Both the position numbers and the translations under genes were made by a program. Shown here in pieces: positions 11,019 to 21,900 of a stretch of 64,000 bases of DNA. The stretch's first letter is position 1, and every line of letters begins with the position of its first letter. This stretch comes from Theristus sp. LFF4_11 (taxonomy: Eukaryota > Nematoda > Chromadorea > Monhysterida > Xyalidae): the NCBI GenBank assembly GCA_030248135.1, contig JASANC010000062.1, positions 1 through 64,000 on the forward strand, given 5' to 3'. Under the pieces are notes generated by a model. It saw only the letters and a program-made list of their open reading frames with translations, was not told the DNA's origin and made no database searches.

Positions 11019-11938
11019 CTTTTCTGTTGTGTTGCTTTCTCAAATGTTTTGCGGTTTTTGGTTCGCGTGCTAAATTTCCATTAACGACGAAAACGTTCTC
11101 AACGTTACACGTTTTTTTGTGAAATCATAAGAATTTGAAACTTGATCATTTAACCTCGCACAATTTTTTTGTTGTGGAGTTCTGTGAAGCTGGTGAGAGA
11201 GTAAGAGATTACTGTTCACGTTAAAAAGTTGTGGTCGCGCTCAAATTATGTAAGGTGCGAATGCGCGAGCACACGCGACGACTTTCGGTTACAAAAACCC
11301 TTTTGCAGTGTGCGATTCGGAAATGAAATGAAATGGGAGCTCATTTACAAAAACGGCAAAGTGACAAAAAAAGTGTCGTTGCCGTGCCATATGCGGCCCC
11401 GGAGCGCGGCGCTTTTAATTTAGTTTTCGCATCTCTTCCCAATTTAGATTCTCCAAAACTCTGCCACATGTACAAACGTGTTTGAACGTTAAAAAGATAT
11501 TCAGTAACTCACTTCGTTGCAGCGTTCTGTATTTTATTTTTTCAGCAGTTTGTTAGGCCAAGCCAGACCAGACGGCTAGGAATTTTATCACGGAAAACTG
11601 AATAGAGCTGTTTAAAAATAACTCAGGTAACAAATTTCCTGCTGCAAACTGAAACATGACAGCAAAAGTTGTTCCCGGATACTCGTTATTCCCAAAAAGT
11701 TATTCCAGTAAAACGTAAAACAAAATAAATTGGACACAATGAAATGAGCGCTTCGCAAACGACCTAAAGCTGAAGTTTGTGGTTCCAATCAGTGTTGCCG
11801 TCACACTCATGTGTGTGGTATGCTGCTGTTAAAAAAAAGACACTGTACTCATGGGATAATTTTATTTCATACTGAAATGCAAATTAAAGGAGTTTTCACC
11901 ACCAAGCCTTTAAAAATTTATCAACGTTGTTTTGTTAC

Positions 11939-12164
11939 GCTATGGCCGATTAAACATGGCAGCTTTTTTCAGGGTTCAGAAACCACATTGTGTGCCAGAT
12001 TTGACTAGTTTTTTTAAACTAATGGATTATCCGCGTTATTCTATGCATTCTTTCTCCCTTGCACACATGATTGGGAATTGTGTTGGCATTTTTGAAAAAG
12101 ACAACTCCTAGTCTGCGACTGATCCCGCCTTGATGGACTGCCTTATTTATTCGGCCGTACTGTA
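11939..12164. repeat. MITE family E, copy 1
   Basis: An element of about 226 bp starting near GCTATGGCCGATTAAACATG and ending TTATTCGGCCGTACTGTA, which is an imperfect inverted repeat of the start. Conserved inner blocks are GGATTATCCGCG, TTGCACACATGATTGGGAAT and AATCCCGCCTTGAT-like. It is closely related to 59183-59452 and more distantly to 53497-53722. It is non-coding. Confidence 0.8.
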
Positions 12165-12260
12165 GATTTTTGTTATTCTGTTTAGCGTTTTGTAAACTTT
12201 CTGAAGGTTCACAGCATAAATTCTGGTGCGTAAATGCCAAAATCACGTTGAGAACAGTCA

Positions 12261-12504
12261 CGCAGAAGAATAATGCGTATTGTAGATGCACATGTTCGTG
12301 CACTTACAGATCCGGATATGCACAAACCCGTGCACTTTGACGATTCCGATTCACTTCAGTTTTCAGAAGCAAAAACGCCTCCGTCTGCATTTGTTTTCAG
12401 AAGAAAAAGGGATGTTTTTTAAAAACAAAAATTAAGTGCACGGGCTTGTGCATGTGAGTCGATAAGTGCATGAACATGTGCAAATGTGCATTGGTGTTTC
12501 TGCG
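12261..12504. repeat. Inverted-repeat element, family H (copy 1)
   Basis: The element begins CGCAGAAGAATAATGCG and ends with an inverted copy (GCATTGGTGTTTCTGCG). The arms are rich in TGCACATGTTC and GTGCACTT words and their complements. It lies immediately 3' of the phosphatase stop codon. The second copy is at 60559-60771. Confidence 0.7.
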
Positions 12505-12530
12505 TGCCATTGTTGTTGGTGCGTTCGGTT

Positions 12531-14478
12531 TCATTGGTGCTCAACGGCGACCACTTTTGCATCGTCTTCTTTCGCATTCAATTCTTCTTCGTCCGCGTCG
12601 TCTGCGGGCAGCGCATTTGTCATCATTTCCCCCGCTGTATCGACGTCAACCAACAAAACATCTGGGCATTCACCCGCGATTCGGCCCCTCGTCATTCGAA
12701 CGGTCGGTGGTAAACCAGTGATGCGCTGCTCAAACTCCATCAGCTGATACCAGAAACCGTTGTTTGGACAAACCATTGGCCTGCAAGATGCACCACGGTC
12801 GAACGCTAAATTATAGGATTCGTTGGTGATCACGTGATGCATGCTGTCCTGTGCGTGCAGGCGATGATACACATGTGCGTGACTGAGAAAAACGGGGTTA
12901 CAAATTTTTCTGCCAAAACGGGTTTATAGCGATCGAGCATGTGAACGCGATTTTAGTAGCCAATTTAGCAGGCAATTTATGACCTATTTTTTCAAACGTG
13001 TCCCACTGAAATGACGTCATGTGCCGCAACACTTGCGCCTGTCGTTCACAGCAAACCAGACTTTCCGTTTAGCCGATTTCTTCCCGTAAACAAATCCGTG
13101 AATATCGAATCAGTCACACCAAACTGACATTTTAGTGTCTGTACTTTGACAAACGGGCGTTTTTAAAGCAAATGACGTCATTTTAGTCCGGACACGTTTG
13201 AATAAATCCACAATAGTAGCCCCGCTACGATAAGCGTGTTTGATAAAGAAAAATGCGATGCACCGGTAATAAAAAAAACTCGCTTATTTTCAATACTCGC
13301 AAGTCGCAACTACAAAAAAGTACATGTTTTTAGTTTCAAGACTCAATGCATTTACACGCAGGGTTAGGAAAACGTTTCATAAATTGCGCGGCAGTTCAAA
13401 TTTGTATCGAGGATTGGATTTTTTCGCTTCGGTTGGGCGGCTTTTCTCAGAGCGTGAAACGTTGTATCCACAATCAACAAGCGTGCTGAAACAATAATAC
13501 CTTTGCTTGCGGCAGTGCAGGTATGCCTCGCGTAAGCTCATCTGTCTGTACTTGATCAAATAAGCAACAACCAACGACGTCGAGCGGCTGACACCCGCTA
13601 CACAATGCACCAACGTTCTCTTGGGCGTCTGGTCGTTTGACGCTGCACCGGTGCTGTTTGCACTGAAAGCATACTCGAACTCTAAAGTGTAGGGAATCAA
13701 CTACTTCGTTGGTGGTTGCGGTATGCATGCTTTCTGTTAGGCAGCTTTCATGCATTAGAAAGCACGTTGAAGAATAACGTCGGTGGCATGGTTTCATGCA
13801 TACCGTAAAGTCTTGCATATAAGGTTCCTCTCACTTATAAGAGCCCCACCCAAAAGTGGGCGGAGTGTCACACGGCGAGAAACCAAAAAATTCAAAATTT
13901 TGACTTGGTCGAAATCTCACCCTGTTCATAAGGCCCGGACTTCCTAATCTTTGCTTTATAAGACCTCCTCGCACTTGTGAGGTTGTCACACGAAATTCCG
14001 TTTTTTTTTTCAGAAATTTTTGTTTTTCAAATTTACATAAGAACACCTTAGATGCAAGACTTTACGGTAATTGTGGTCGCTGCAGCAACGGTCTGAATGG
14101 GCGTACTCGTATGGATGTTTGTTGAAATTCCAAAAACCACAACCACTGCAACGCGAGCACGCACGCGTGATTGCTGAGGCGGTGCCGCTCAATCGTGTCC
14201 GCCACCTCGTCCAAGAACGGCCGAAGATCGGCGCTCTCGCAGTCGCACACGGGCACTTCGACGAACTCGACGTATTCCGCGGTTGGTGCAGCGAGGTGCA
14301 GTCGAGTTTGCGGTTTTGAATCTCGGTACCGTAGATACGGACCGCTGAGGTAGGCGCGTTTGCCGCAGTTGGTCGCGTCGACGACGCACGTCACGTTGTA
14401 CCGGCGCATCAGGCGCTCGCTGACCGGCCACTGCCCGCTGAGCAGCAGATGACGCTCGATCTCGCTCACGGCGCCCAT
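12531..14478 (-). CDS. Atypical dual-specificity protein phosphatase
   Basis: The three exons are 14478-14165, 13662-13501 and 12780-12531, totalling 726 nt (241 aa). The protein dephosphorylates phospho-Tyr/Ser/Thr or other phospho-substrates through a cysteinyl intermediate. The signature loop HCVAGVSRSTSLV is complete, with Cys125 and Arg131. It is preceded by ERHLLLSGQ and CVVDAT, and by a candidate general-acid Asp (about residue 79, in VPVCDCESADL). It is followed by the DSP motif SLREAYLHCRKQRP and NNGFWYQLMEFE. No MAPK-docking or CH2 domain is present, which places it with the small atypical DUSPs. The last 45 residues form an acidic tail (ADDADEEELNAKEDD). The frame stays open upstream of the chosen ATG, so a further 5' exon is possible. 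Intron 1 holds a family A MITE and a partial family B element. Confidence 0.88.
12989..13203. repeat. MITE family G, copy 1 (CRE-bearing)
   Basis: An element of about 215 bp in phosphatase intron 2. The left end is TTCAAACGTGTCC...GAAATGACGTCATG and the right end AATGACGTCATTTTAGTCCG...ACACGTTTGAA, an inverted repeat of about 30 bp. Each arm contains the palindrome TGACGTCA (a CRE/ATF site). Relatives are near 23044-23208, 26590-26720 (partial), 29707-29928 and 61032-61281. Confidence 0.78.
13801..14069. repeat. MITE family A, copy 1
   Basis: A 269-bp element bounded by TACCGTAAAGTCTTGCATAT and an inverted right end, ATGCAAGACTTTACGGTA, with TA at both outer edges. Internally there are repeated CTTATAAG(A/G) words, a CCCAAAAGTGGGCGGAGTGT block and inverted AAATTT words. 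It sits in phosphatase intron 1. Other full copies are at 41490-41756 (reverse orientation) and 49368-49633, with a fragment near 56870-56918. Confidence 0.9.
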
Positions 14479-15944
14479 TCGCAGCACGACGCGGGCGTAG
14501 CGCAACAGTCTGCGAATACTGTGCTTGTTGATCAATCAGACAAAAACCAAACGGTACAGACAGGAAAGTTCGTTGTTTCTCTGCTCCCGCCTGGCTTCCA
14601 CGTGTACTGCAATGCGTCATTGCGTATTATTACGAAATTTTGTGACTGCTTTTTGGTTGTTACCGCTTTCGAGCGCGTTGAGTTGAAATAAATTGAGAGA
14701 ATTGAGAGAATTGCAAGTCCAGCCCACTTTTAGGTGACGTTAAAAAACATTCTGTGATGAAATATTCTGAAATAAACAAGTACGTCCAATACTTTTATGC
14801 ATCTCGCGGAATATGGTTCTGTGTGAACGTGCGTGTGGGTTTTTAATCAAATGTTTCATCACACAAAAAATAAACACCTTTTTTATGAGCCAACGAAACA
14901 AACCTGTCCCCGATCATGAACTGAAACAAAGGTCTGGAGTGCGAAAATTCACGATACTCCACTGATGTCCCAGACATTTTTTTTCTGCTTGCGCACAAAC
15001 TGTCAAGCAGCCACGCTGAAACACACATACCGACGCTTTAAAAAAAAACAAAAATTTATTGAAGACTTAAAAAACTAATAACTATTATAAAAAAACAGAG
15101 TGGGTAAGAAGTAACCGGTGGTGTGATGAAATGCGCAGTGTGATTATTTTAGTACTGCGTGTCCACGTTTGTTTTAGTGCTTCAAAAGTGTAGACGCATT
15201 TAGGTTTTGCTGTTGACATAAGCAACTGCCTACCTAATCAAGAAGTTTATTTTCTTATCATCAGACTTTAGTACAATAGTTGTATAGTTTTTGTCTGGGC
15301 TGGTTGCACGTCTATCCTGTTGCTTGTGACGTTTACTTTGGCGGATTTCCAACCACATTTCAAGTAGTTTCCAAAAACCCAGGTTCAAAAAAGCTTAACG
15401 ATTGGAAGCATTTTTAATAAAGCTGTCCTATTTTTGGACGAGGCGCATTCCCATATTTCACAGATTCTGGACCTTAAGAACAAATAATTTCAAAAAAACA
15501 ATCATTTAACAGTCGAGTGTTTTAAGATTTTTATTCAAAACGGTGCAGGTCAAAAACAGTTGTGCGTTATTTTAAAATAAATCTTCCTATACTGCTATTA
15601 TATACGAAGAATTACAGAAGCTCGGATAATACAACAATGGAATCTTTTTCATGCAACAAAAATCCCCATATAAATCAACATTAGATGCAGATGTACCCAA
15701 ATTGTATAGTTGCGTTCTTTACCAGAAAAAAAACAAAATAAAAAGTGGTTGCAGTTGTAAGTTCTAGTTAGGTCGCAGTCGCAGAATACAATAGTAGTAT
15801 CGAAACGAATTGATTTTGTAAACGTGCAAAAATGTTACTGCTGCTTGGTCTGCCTAGTAAAAGTTGTAAAAAATAAGATGTTTGTGGTGGCTTATAATGG
15901 CATAAAATGCAGTTGGGAATCATGGTATCTCATTTTTCAGCAGT
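14479..15944. other. Intergenic phosphatase / spectrin 3' flank
   Basis: The 5' flank of the phosphatase and the 3' UTR or flank of alpha-spectrin, both on the minus strand. It is A/T-rich. I see candidate AATAAA hexamers on the minus strand at 15535-15530 and 15060-15055. A short minus-strand open frame at 14843-15028 is unsupported. No repeat family member was recognised. Confidence 0.5.
15530..15535 (-). terminator. Candidate poly(A) signal, alpha-spectrin
   Basis: AATAAA on the minus strand about 410 nt beyond the spectrin stop codon. It is a plausible but not unique 3'-end signal. Confidence 0.35.
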
Positions 15945-18900
15945 TCAGCTCTGGAACAGTGAGTGGACAAACTCTTCGTAGTCGAGTGCCCCCGGTATGG
16001 AGCGGCCACTGAGCGGATCAATGTACTGTTTCATGCGTTTGATGCAATATTCGGCTTGCTCTGGGCTCAGATTCTGCAAACAAAAAACATTCAGTTGAGT
16101 TTGCAAGTTGATTTAGGATTGAAAACCAAAACTTTCGCCTCTTTTATGCCATGACGCAACGGGTGCACGAACGAAATGAACGTGCAAAGACAAAAACACG
16201 AACGATCATAAGTTTTAGCGATATTTCTATCCAGCAAGGCGGACAAATTCGTTTCGAACACCGCATTTCAGGCGCCCCTTTAGTGTTTTTCGAATTAGAT
16301 TTTAAGCTTCTGCTTCATTCCTCCTCGTGGCTTGATCCGCCAAACGACGGGACAAGAGTCTAAGCGCTACCACGAGGTGTCACAAAAGGAAACAATAGTC
16401 GTCTGCTCTCACCGCGTATAACTCCTCGGCAGTGACGTATGGACGGAAGTCTTTGCTCAGCGCTCGGAAAGCGCTTTCAATTTCTTCGCTGGACTGAATG
16501 TTCTCCGTCTCCTTCGATATCATGAACGCCATATACTCTTGCAGTGTTACGAAACCATCGCTGAAATAGAGCTATGATTATCCATTAAAACAACGAAGCG
16601 TTTGATGAGCCAACGTTCCTGGCAAATCTGGTTTGTTTCGACCGTCTGGTGCTCGTATTAACGGCAGACTAAAAAAATACAATCAATATCAATGACATTT
16701 CCATCAAGTTAGAGGAATCACTTTTCGAAATGGATAGCAGCGCGTTGTAGATATAATGAAACGAAATTGCGACAATATCAACGGGAATGTACAAGACATT
16801 GAATGAAACACGATCAATGTTTTTGTGAACGCACCGATTCGGGTCGACAATGTCAAGGATCCGTTGGAACTCCGGCTCCGGTTGGCCCTCCTCGACCATG
16901 GGCAAATCGTAGCCAAGCGCCCTCAAGCAAGACTTGAACTGCTGGTGGTCGAGACGCCCGGTCTTCTCCTGTATAGCAAGACAAAATAAGCGACGTTATA
17001 CGCTCCACTCGAGTAAAAAATAATGCACAAAATTTGGCACTCGTTGGTATTTTTCACAAAAAGTATTCCTAACTGGACAGAAAACCGATGCGGCTGCTGT
17101 ATTGTTGTAACACTAATTGAAACCGATCAGTGTGCTTATTTGTGTCGGATCTGATGTCTGCTTTTGGTTCTGCTACTCAATGGCTCGCATAAAGTGGTGA
17201 ACAGTTTCCTGCTGCACGCGAGAATTCAAAGTAGGCGAAGTGACCGGCGTCCCTGAGATTCGGGTGAGCTCACCACACCAGTTGCACTTTGATTTGCCGC
17301 ACAAGCATGAAACTAATTTTTCCGTTCAACGTCTCTAAACGCGCCGAGTTCGCAAAACCCACAGCCAATGACAATGGCGTCATCGAAACAACACTCTCCA
17401 CAGCTTTCGCACCACACAGCACACAGAGACAAAGCCGAAAACGGACCCGATCGAAGTGCTTGAACATCATCGAGAACTCGCGCAGCGCCTCCTCGGACAC
17501 GCCGGACTGATTGCGCGCCTGTATCTGCTGCTCCAAGTTGTGCTGCATGCGCATCGCCAGCTGGTCCAGCTGATCCCACGCCTGCGCTAGACCGACCGTG
17601 CTGTGCTCCGTGTACCTGCGAGCGATTCGTGTCAATCACGAACGCGAAACGGTTCGTATAAAATTAAACGATGAATGAAGTCAGCAAAAGCAGCGCACAC
17701 ATTCACCAATCAAAGTCGGAAGTATGAGTTTCATACCGATTATCGAGAATCAGGTGCTCCTCGAGCAGAGCGCCCATGTCTTCGATCTTTTTCAGCGCAC
17801 CGCGATTCGCTCGTACGTCTTGCGCTTTGCGCTGCGAGAAAAACATGCATTATTGTCAAGAGACAAAAACCGTTCACCCGCGCAAAGGAAAAAGCCAGCG
17901 AAGGAGTTGTGAAACGATTTTTGTGTGTTTCAGTGCGTGAAGTGACTGATTTCCGGCGCAACACAAGACAACAAGGTCGTCTACTTTGAGCACATCCAGC
18001 TGTTCTTCGAGTGTGCCCGTTGTCTCCATCATCTGCGTGCGCGTGTCCGTCAGCCAAGCGTGGAATGCATTTGCTTGTTTCGCGAATTCACGCCTCAGTT
18101 TGTCGTTGTCTTCCTGGCGACGTTGCTCTTTCTTCAGTTCAACTTCGCGCTCCTAAAATAAAGTATCATAATGAAGCAAAGCCAACACAATTCAAGAACC
18201 ACAAAATGACTGTGTCCCCAAGATCCAAACATCTGTGACGGGTTTTCACTTTCCCCAGCCTTAGTAGGAAACCTCAGTTGGCGGAGTTACACATCAAACA
18301 GAAAAAAACTTGGACCAGCAAAACGCGAAATTGAGCTCAGATCACTGGGCGCAGCACCAGGACAGAGGCGAGGCTGTCGTGGCAACGATTTCGGTTCACG
18401 AAACGCTAGCGTTCATCTACACCACTGGCGTTTGGTATCTTCGGTTTTTCGCAACCGATTGGCGGCAAACATGCGATGCATCGCATAATTTCAACAGTAC
18501 ATGAAGACTCAGCGCTGACCTTGATGATCTTCTGCAGATTACGCCAGGTCTCCTCGAGTGCGTCCATGGTGAACCAGGTGTACGGGTTTGGGCCGACGTT
18601 GTACGATTTGATGCGTTTGTCCAGTTCCTGCAGCTGTCTGAAATCCTCTTCAGCAGTGACAAGCGACCGTTGGAACTCCGCATGCGCCTCGCTCAACGCC
18701 TGCATTCGAAGAATGTCGTCAAACATCAAAAAGCAAATGACATTGTTATCATTTTATGGTGAACGCTTTTAAGCGGCAGCTTTGCCAGTGTGTGCCGCGT
18801 ACCTTGATTTCTTCGAGACTGTTGCAGCGCACCGGATCCGTTAGATCTTCCTCCGCGTTTTCGAACCACGAATTGAACGCAGACGCCTTTTTGGCGAACG

Positions 18901-21900
18901 TCAAGTAGAGCTCTTCAATCTGTAACGAGAACAGAACAGTGCGTGTGCGTTGAGAACTCCACCAACTAAACAATAAACAACAACGCTCCAATCACACTGT
19001 GTTCGTGTGTGTGGTCAGTTGGGTATGCGAGTGCAATACTGAATCTGTGTGTCGTCGCAGTTTTACAACCATCACTGCCGCATGCCTCACCTGTTTGTAC
19101 TGATCCTGCATCTTGAGCAGCTTCTGGCGACGTGCCTCCGAGTTGCCGAGCAGCCGCTGCCAGCGCTCCATGACGTCATTGTGGCGTTTCTTGATCGCCG
19201 GCGACTGCGCGTGCGCCGCCTCGACCAGCTGATCCTTCAGCTCCGTGATCCGCTGTATGCCCTCGTGCTCGAACGCGTTCAGACCGGCGTCGAACGCCTC
19301 TTGTTTCGTCAGCAGTATCTGCACGGACGACAGGTCGCGGCCGTAGTCGTCCGAACGAACGACCGCTTCCTTCTCGGCTGAAGAACCAAGATTGTCGGAA
19401 AAATGATCGTCCTTGTGACATGAACTGCTTCCGCCAGTTTTTTTTAGCACGACGATTCAACTCTAAAAAATGTCAAGTGACGTGTTTTGTCGCACGAACC
19501 GATCCAGCTTTCGACGACGTCGCATTTCCACATGAACTGCAAGTAGGCGCTGTTGTCACGCAGGCGGGCGAGACGTTTCGCGGCCAAGTCGTCGAGCGCT
19601 TGCAAACGAGCCTACGAACACAAAGCAACCAAGTTTGAAGGATGGTTCTCTGCATTTCGGCCCGGCCATCATCATATGCAGAAGAGCGGGTGGCCTCATC
19701 AGTGATGTGCCGCTCTTGACCGTGCAGCGCGCCACAGGTGCCCCATTAGTGCAGGCGGCAAAAAGGTGGGCTGCACACCTGCAACTGTTCGCAGCGCTGT
19801 TTGACGACCGGATGATGGTGGTTGCAATCGTCGATCAGTTTCTGGCCGAAGTTGATGATGTCCTGCACGCGTGCACGGTGCACGGCGAGGTCGGAGCCAA
19901 AGGCGTCGTGTTTTTTCAGCAGTCCCTGCGACCGAAGCATTCTTTTGCACTTTGTTAACAGGCATAAACAGTGGCAAACGAAAAATGCCGCTTGTGTGAA
20001 TCTCAAATTGTGTACAGTCGAACGCCAGATTAATGGCTATCAGCTGGTTGGCTAGAGATCACGCGATGGATGCTTTCTGTGCATGACTGACGCCACCTCC
20101 ACAACAATGCCGGCACAGAAAACATGCATCACGTGATCACACCGACCAATCAGCGGATAGCCTATAATTTCGAGTTCGACTGCACAATGTTGTGCGTCCA
20201 TGCGACGTCATCGCACCTGCACAGCAGCCATGTTGTCGCCGTAATCGTCGACGGACATCACCTGCTGCTTCTCGCTGATCCACGCCTCCTCCTCGTCGCA
20301 CTTCGACATGAACTGCTGGAACTCTTCGCTCTCTTTCAGTTTGCATTCGCTGGAAATCAATGAAATCAGCATCAAATTAAACTCTAACAAATGTGTCGAT
20401 GAATTTTCTGTTGAGTATTGTTGTTGTTGTTGTTGTTGTAAGTAAGTAAGTAAGTAAGTTGTAAGTACTAATTTTGCTCAGCGTAGGTTGCAATACGATA
20501 ACGCCATTGGTGTCTGGACAGCAGTGTATAAACGGACTGTACACTGCTGGCTGATCGAGTGACTTACCGTCCTTGTGTGGTCTCTTTCAGCTGTTGCCAA
20601 CTGGACTGTAACGCGTCAACGCGCTCACGAATCTCGGGGCCTCCCATTTTGCCAGCATCAATCAATTGACTGCCTGAAATGATTACGAGTGGTCAGGAAA
20701 TCCCCCATGACATTGAAATGCTTTACAGCATTGAAGAGACATTATTATTTAGTAAGGCGAACACACAGTTTAGTTTTTTTGTCCGTACGCACAAACGATT
20801 TCTAAATCGCGTGGCCAGTTTAGTGTCGTGTCCATGCGAGAGCACAAAAACCTAATTCCTGAATCCCCCTTTACAACGTTACTTGTACAAAGAAGAAGCA
20901 TTCACAAATAAAACAGACGTTGATGTTGTTGTGATAAATTAAAAAAAAAACTCATTTGACTAATTTCGTTATTCATGCCACTGTGGTGCTGTGCAACATA
21001 CAACAGCAGCAGACAAACTTCTTTCAGTTATTACAGCTGACTATTATACTGCGTTGTTATTCGCCAGTTGATGTTGCACATCTCAACAAATTTCACCAAA
21101 AGTAATATAATTCGTTAGTTAAAGTTTTGTCGGTTTGATCGCTTGTTACAATGGGCGAGATGCTGTTAAGCTGCGAAAGCACACGTTTGAAAGAAGCGCA
21201 TAGGTGAATTGAGACAACAGAAAGACAGAAGGAACCCATCGCTCCGACCAAATCATAAACACCGTGCAAACGTGTTGTTTTGGCAAACTTATCTTTCGCT
21301 GTTGTTTCGAGAACTGGAAGAGTTTCAAGATAACATTGGATTTGCTGTTCGGTTCGGTGGGCAAGTTTGAAGCAGCGTACCTTTCTCAACGACGTTCTTC
21401 ATATTCGGCTCGTGACTACACAGCTCGGTGTCCAGTCGTTTGTGTTTCTTCTTGAGATTCTGCACACCGGCCAGATCGCGTCCGTAGTCGTCCGATCCAA
21501 CCAACAACTTTTTCTCCCTGATTATCGCATAAAAGTTTCACATGCGCTTTTCGCTAACGTGCACATGGCGTGCACCGATCAACCGAGCAACTATCAAACT
21601 GCGACCCACTCACTTGATCCACGTCTCCTCGTCGTCGATGTCACGGAAGAATTGGTGCAGCGTGAGCGCCTCGTTCAGCGCGTCGCGTCGCTGGTTGGCG
21701 AGCTCTTTCACGCTGCAAACATTGTCAAACGTGCACGGGTTGCGTGGTAATTCTCATTTGAACGGTGTCATTCCAGTTTTTTTCCATTCGCCCCACGTAC
21801 ACAGGCAGCAGAACGTCAGTTTGGCTTCACCGCATTCACGGTTGTTTTACGTCACGAAATCAGCGCTACTAAAAGTCCTGGCTGCTGTGTGCATGACCAG

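Larger units (their letters stand above)
11019..12530. other. Intergenic MYND / phosphatase
   Basis: Upstream of the MYND start codon and downstream of the phosphatase stop codon. It holds a family E element (11939-12164) and a family H element (12261-12504), listed separately. The rest (11019-11938) shows no gene, promoter motif or repeat that I can support. Confidence 0.5.

Noticed and set aside
14479..14535. Extended phosphatase N-terminus
   Set aside because: The open frame there begins with TTG, not ATG. The first ATG in frame is 14478. An upstream exon remains possible.
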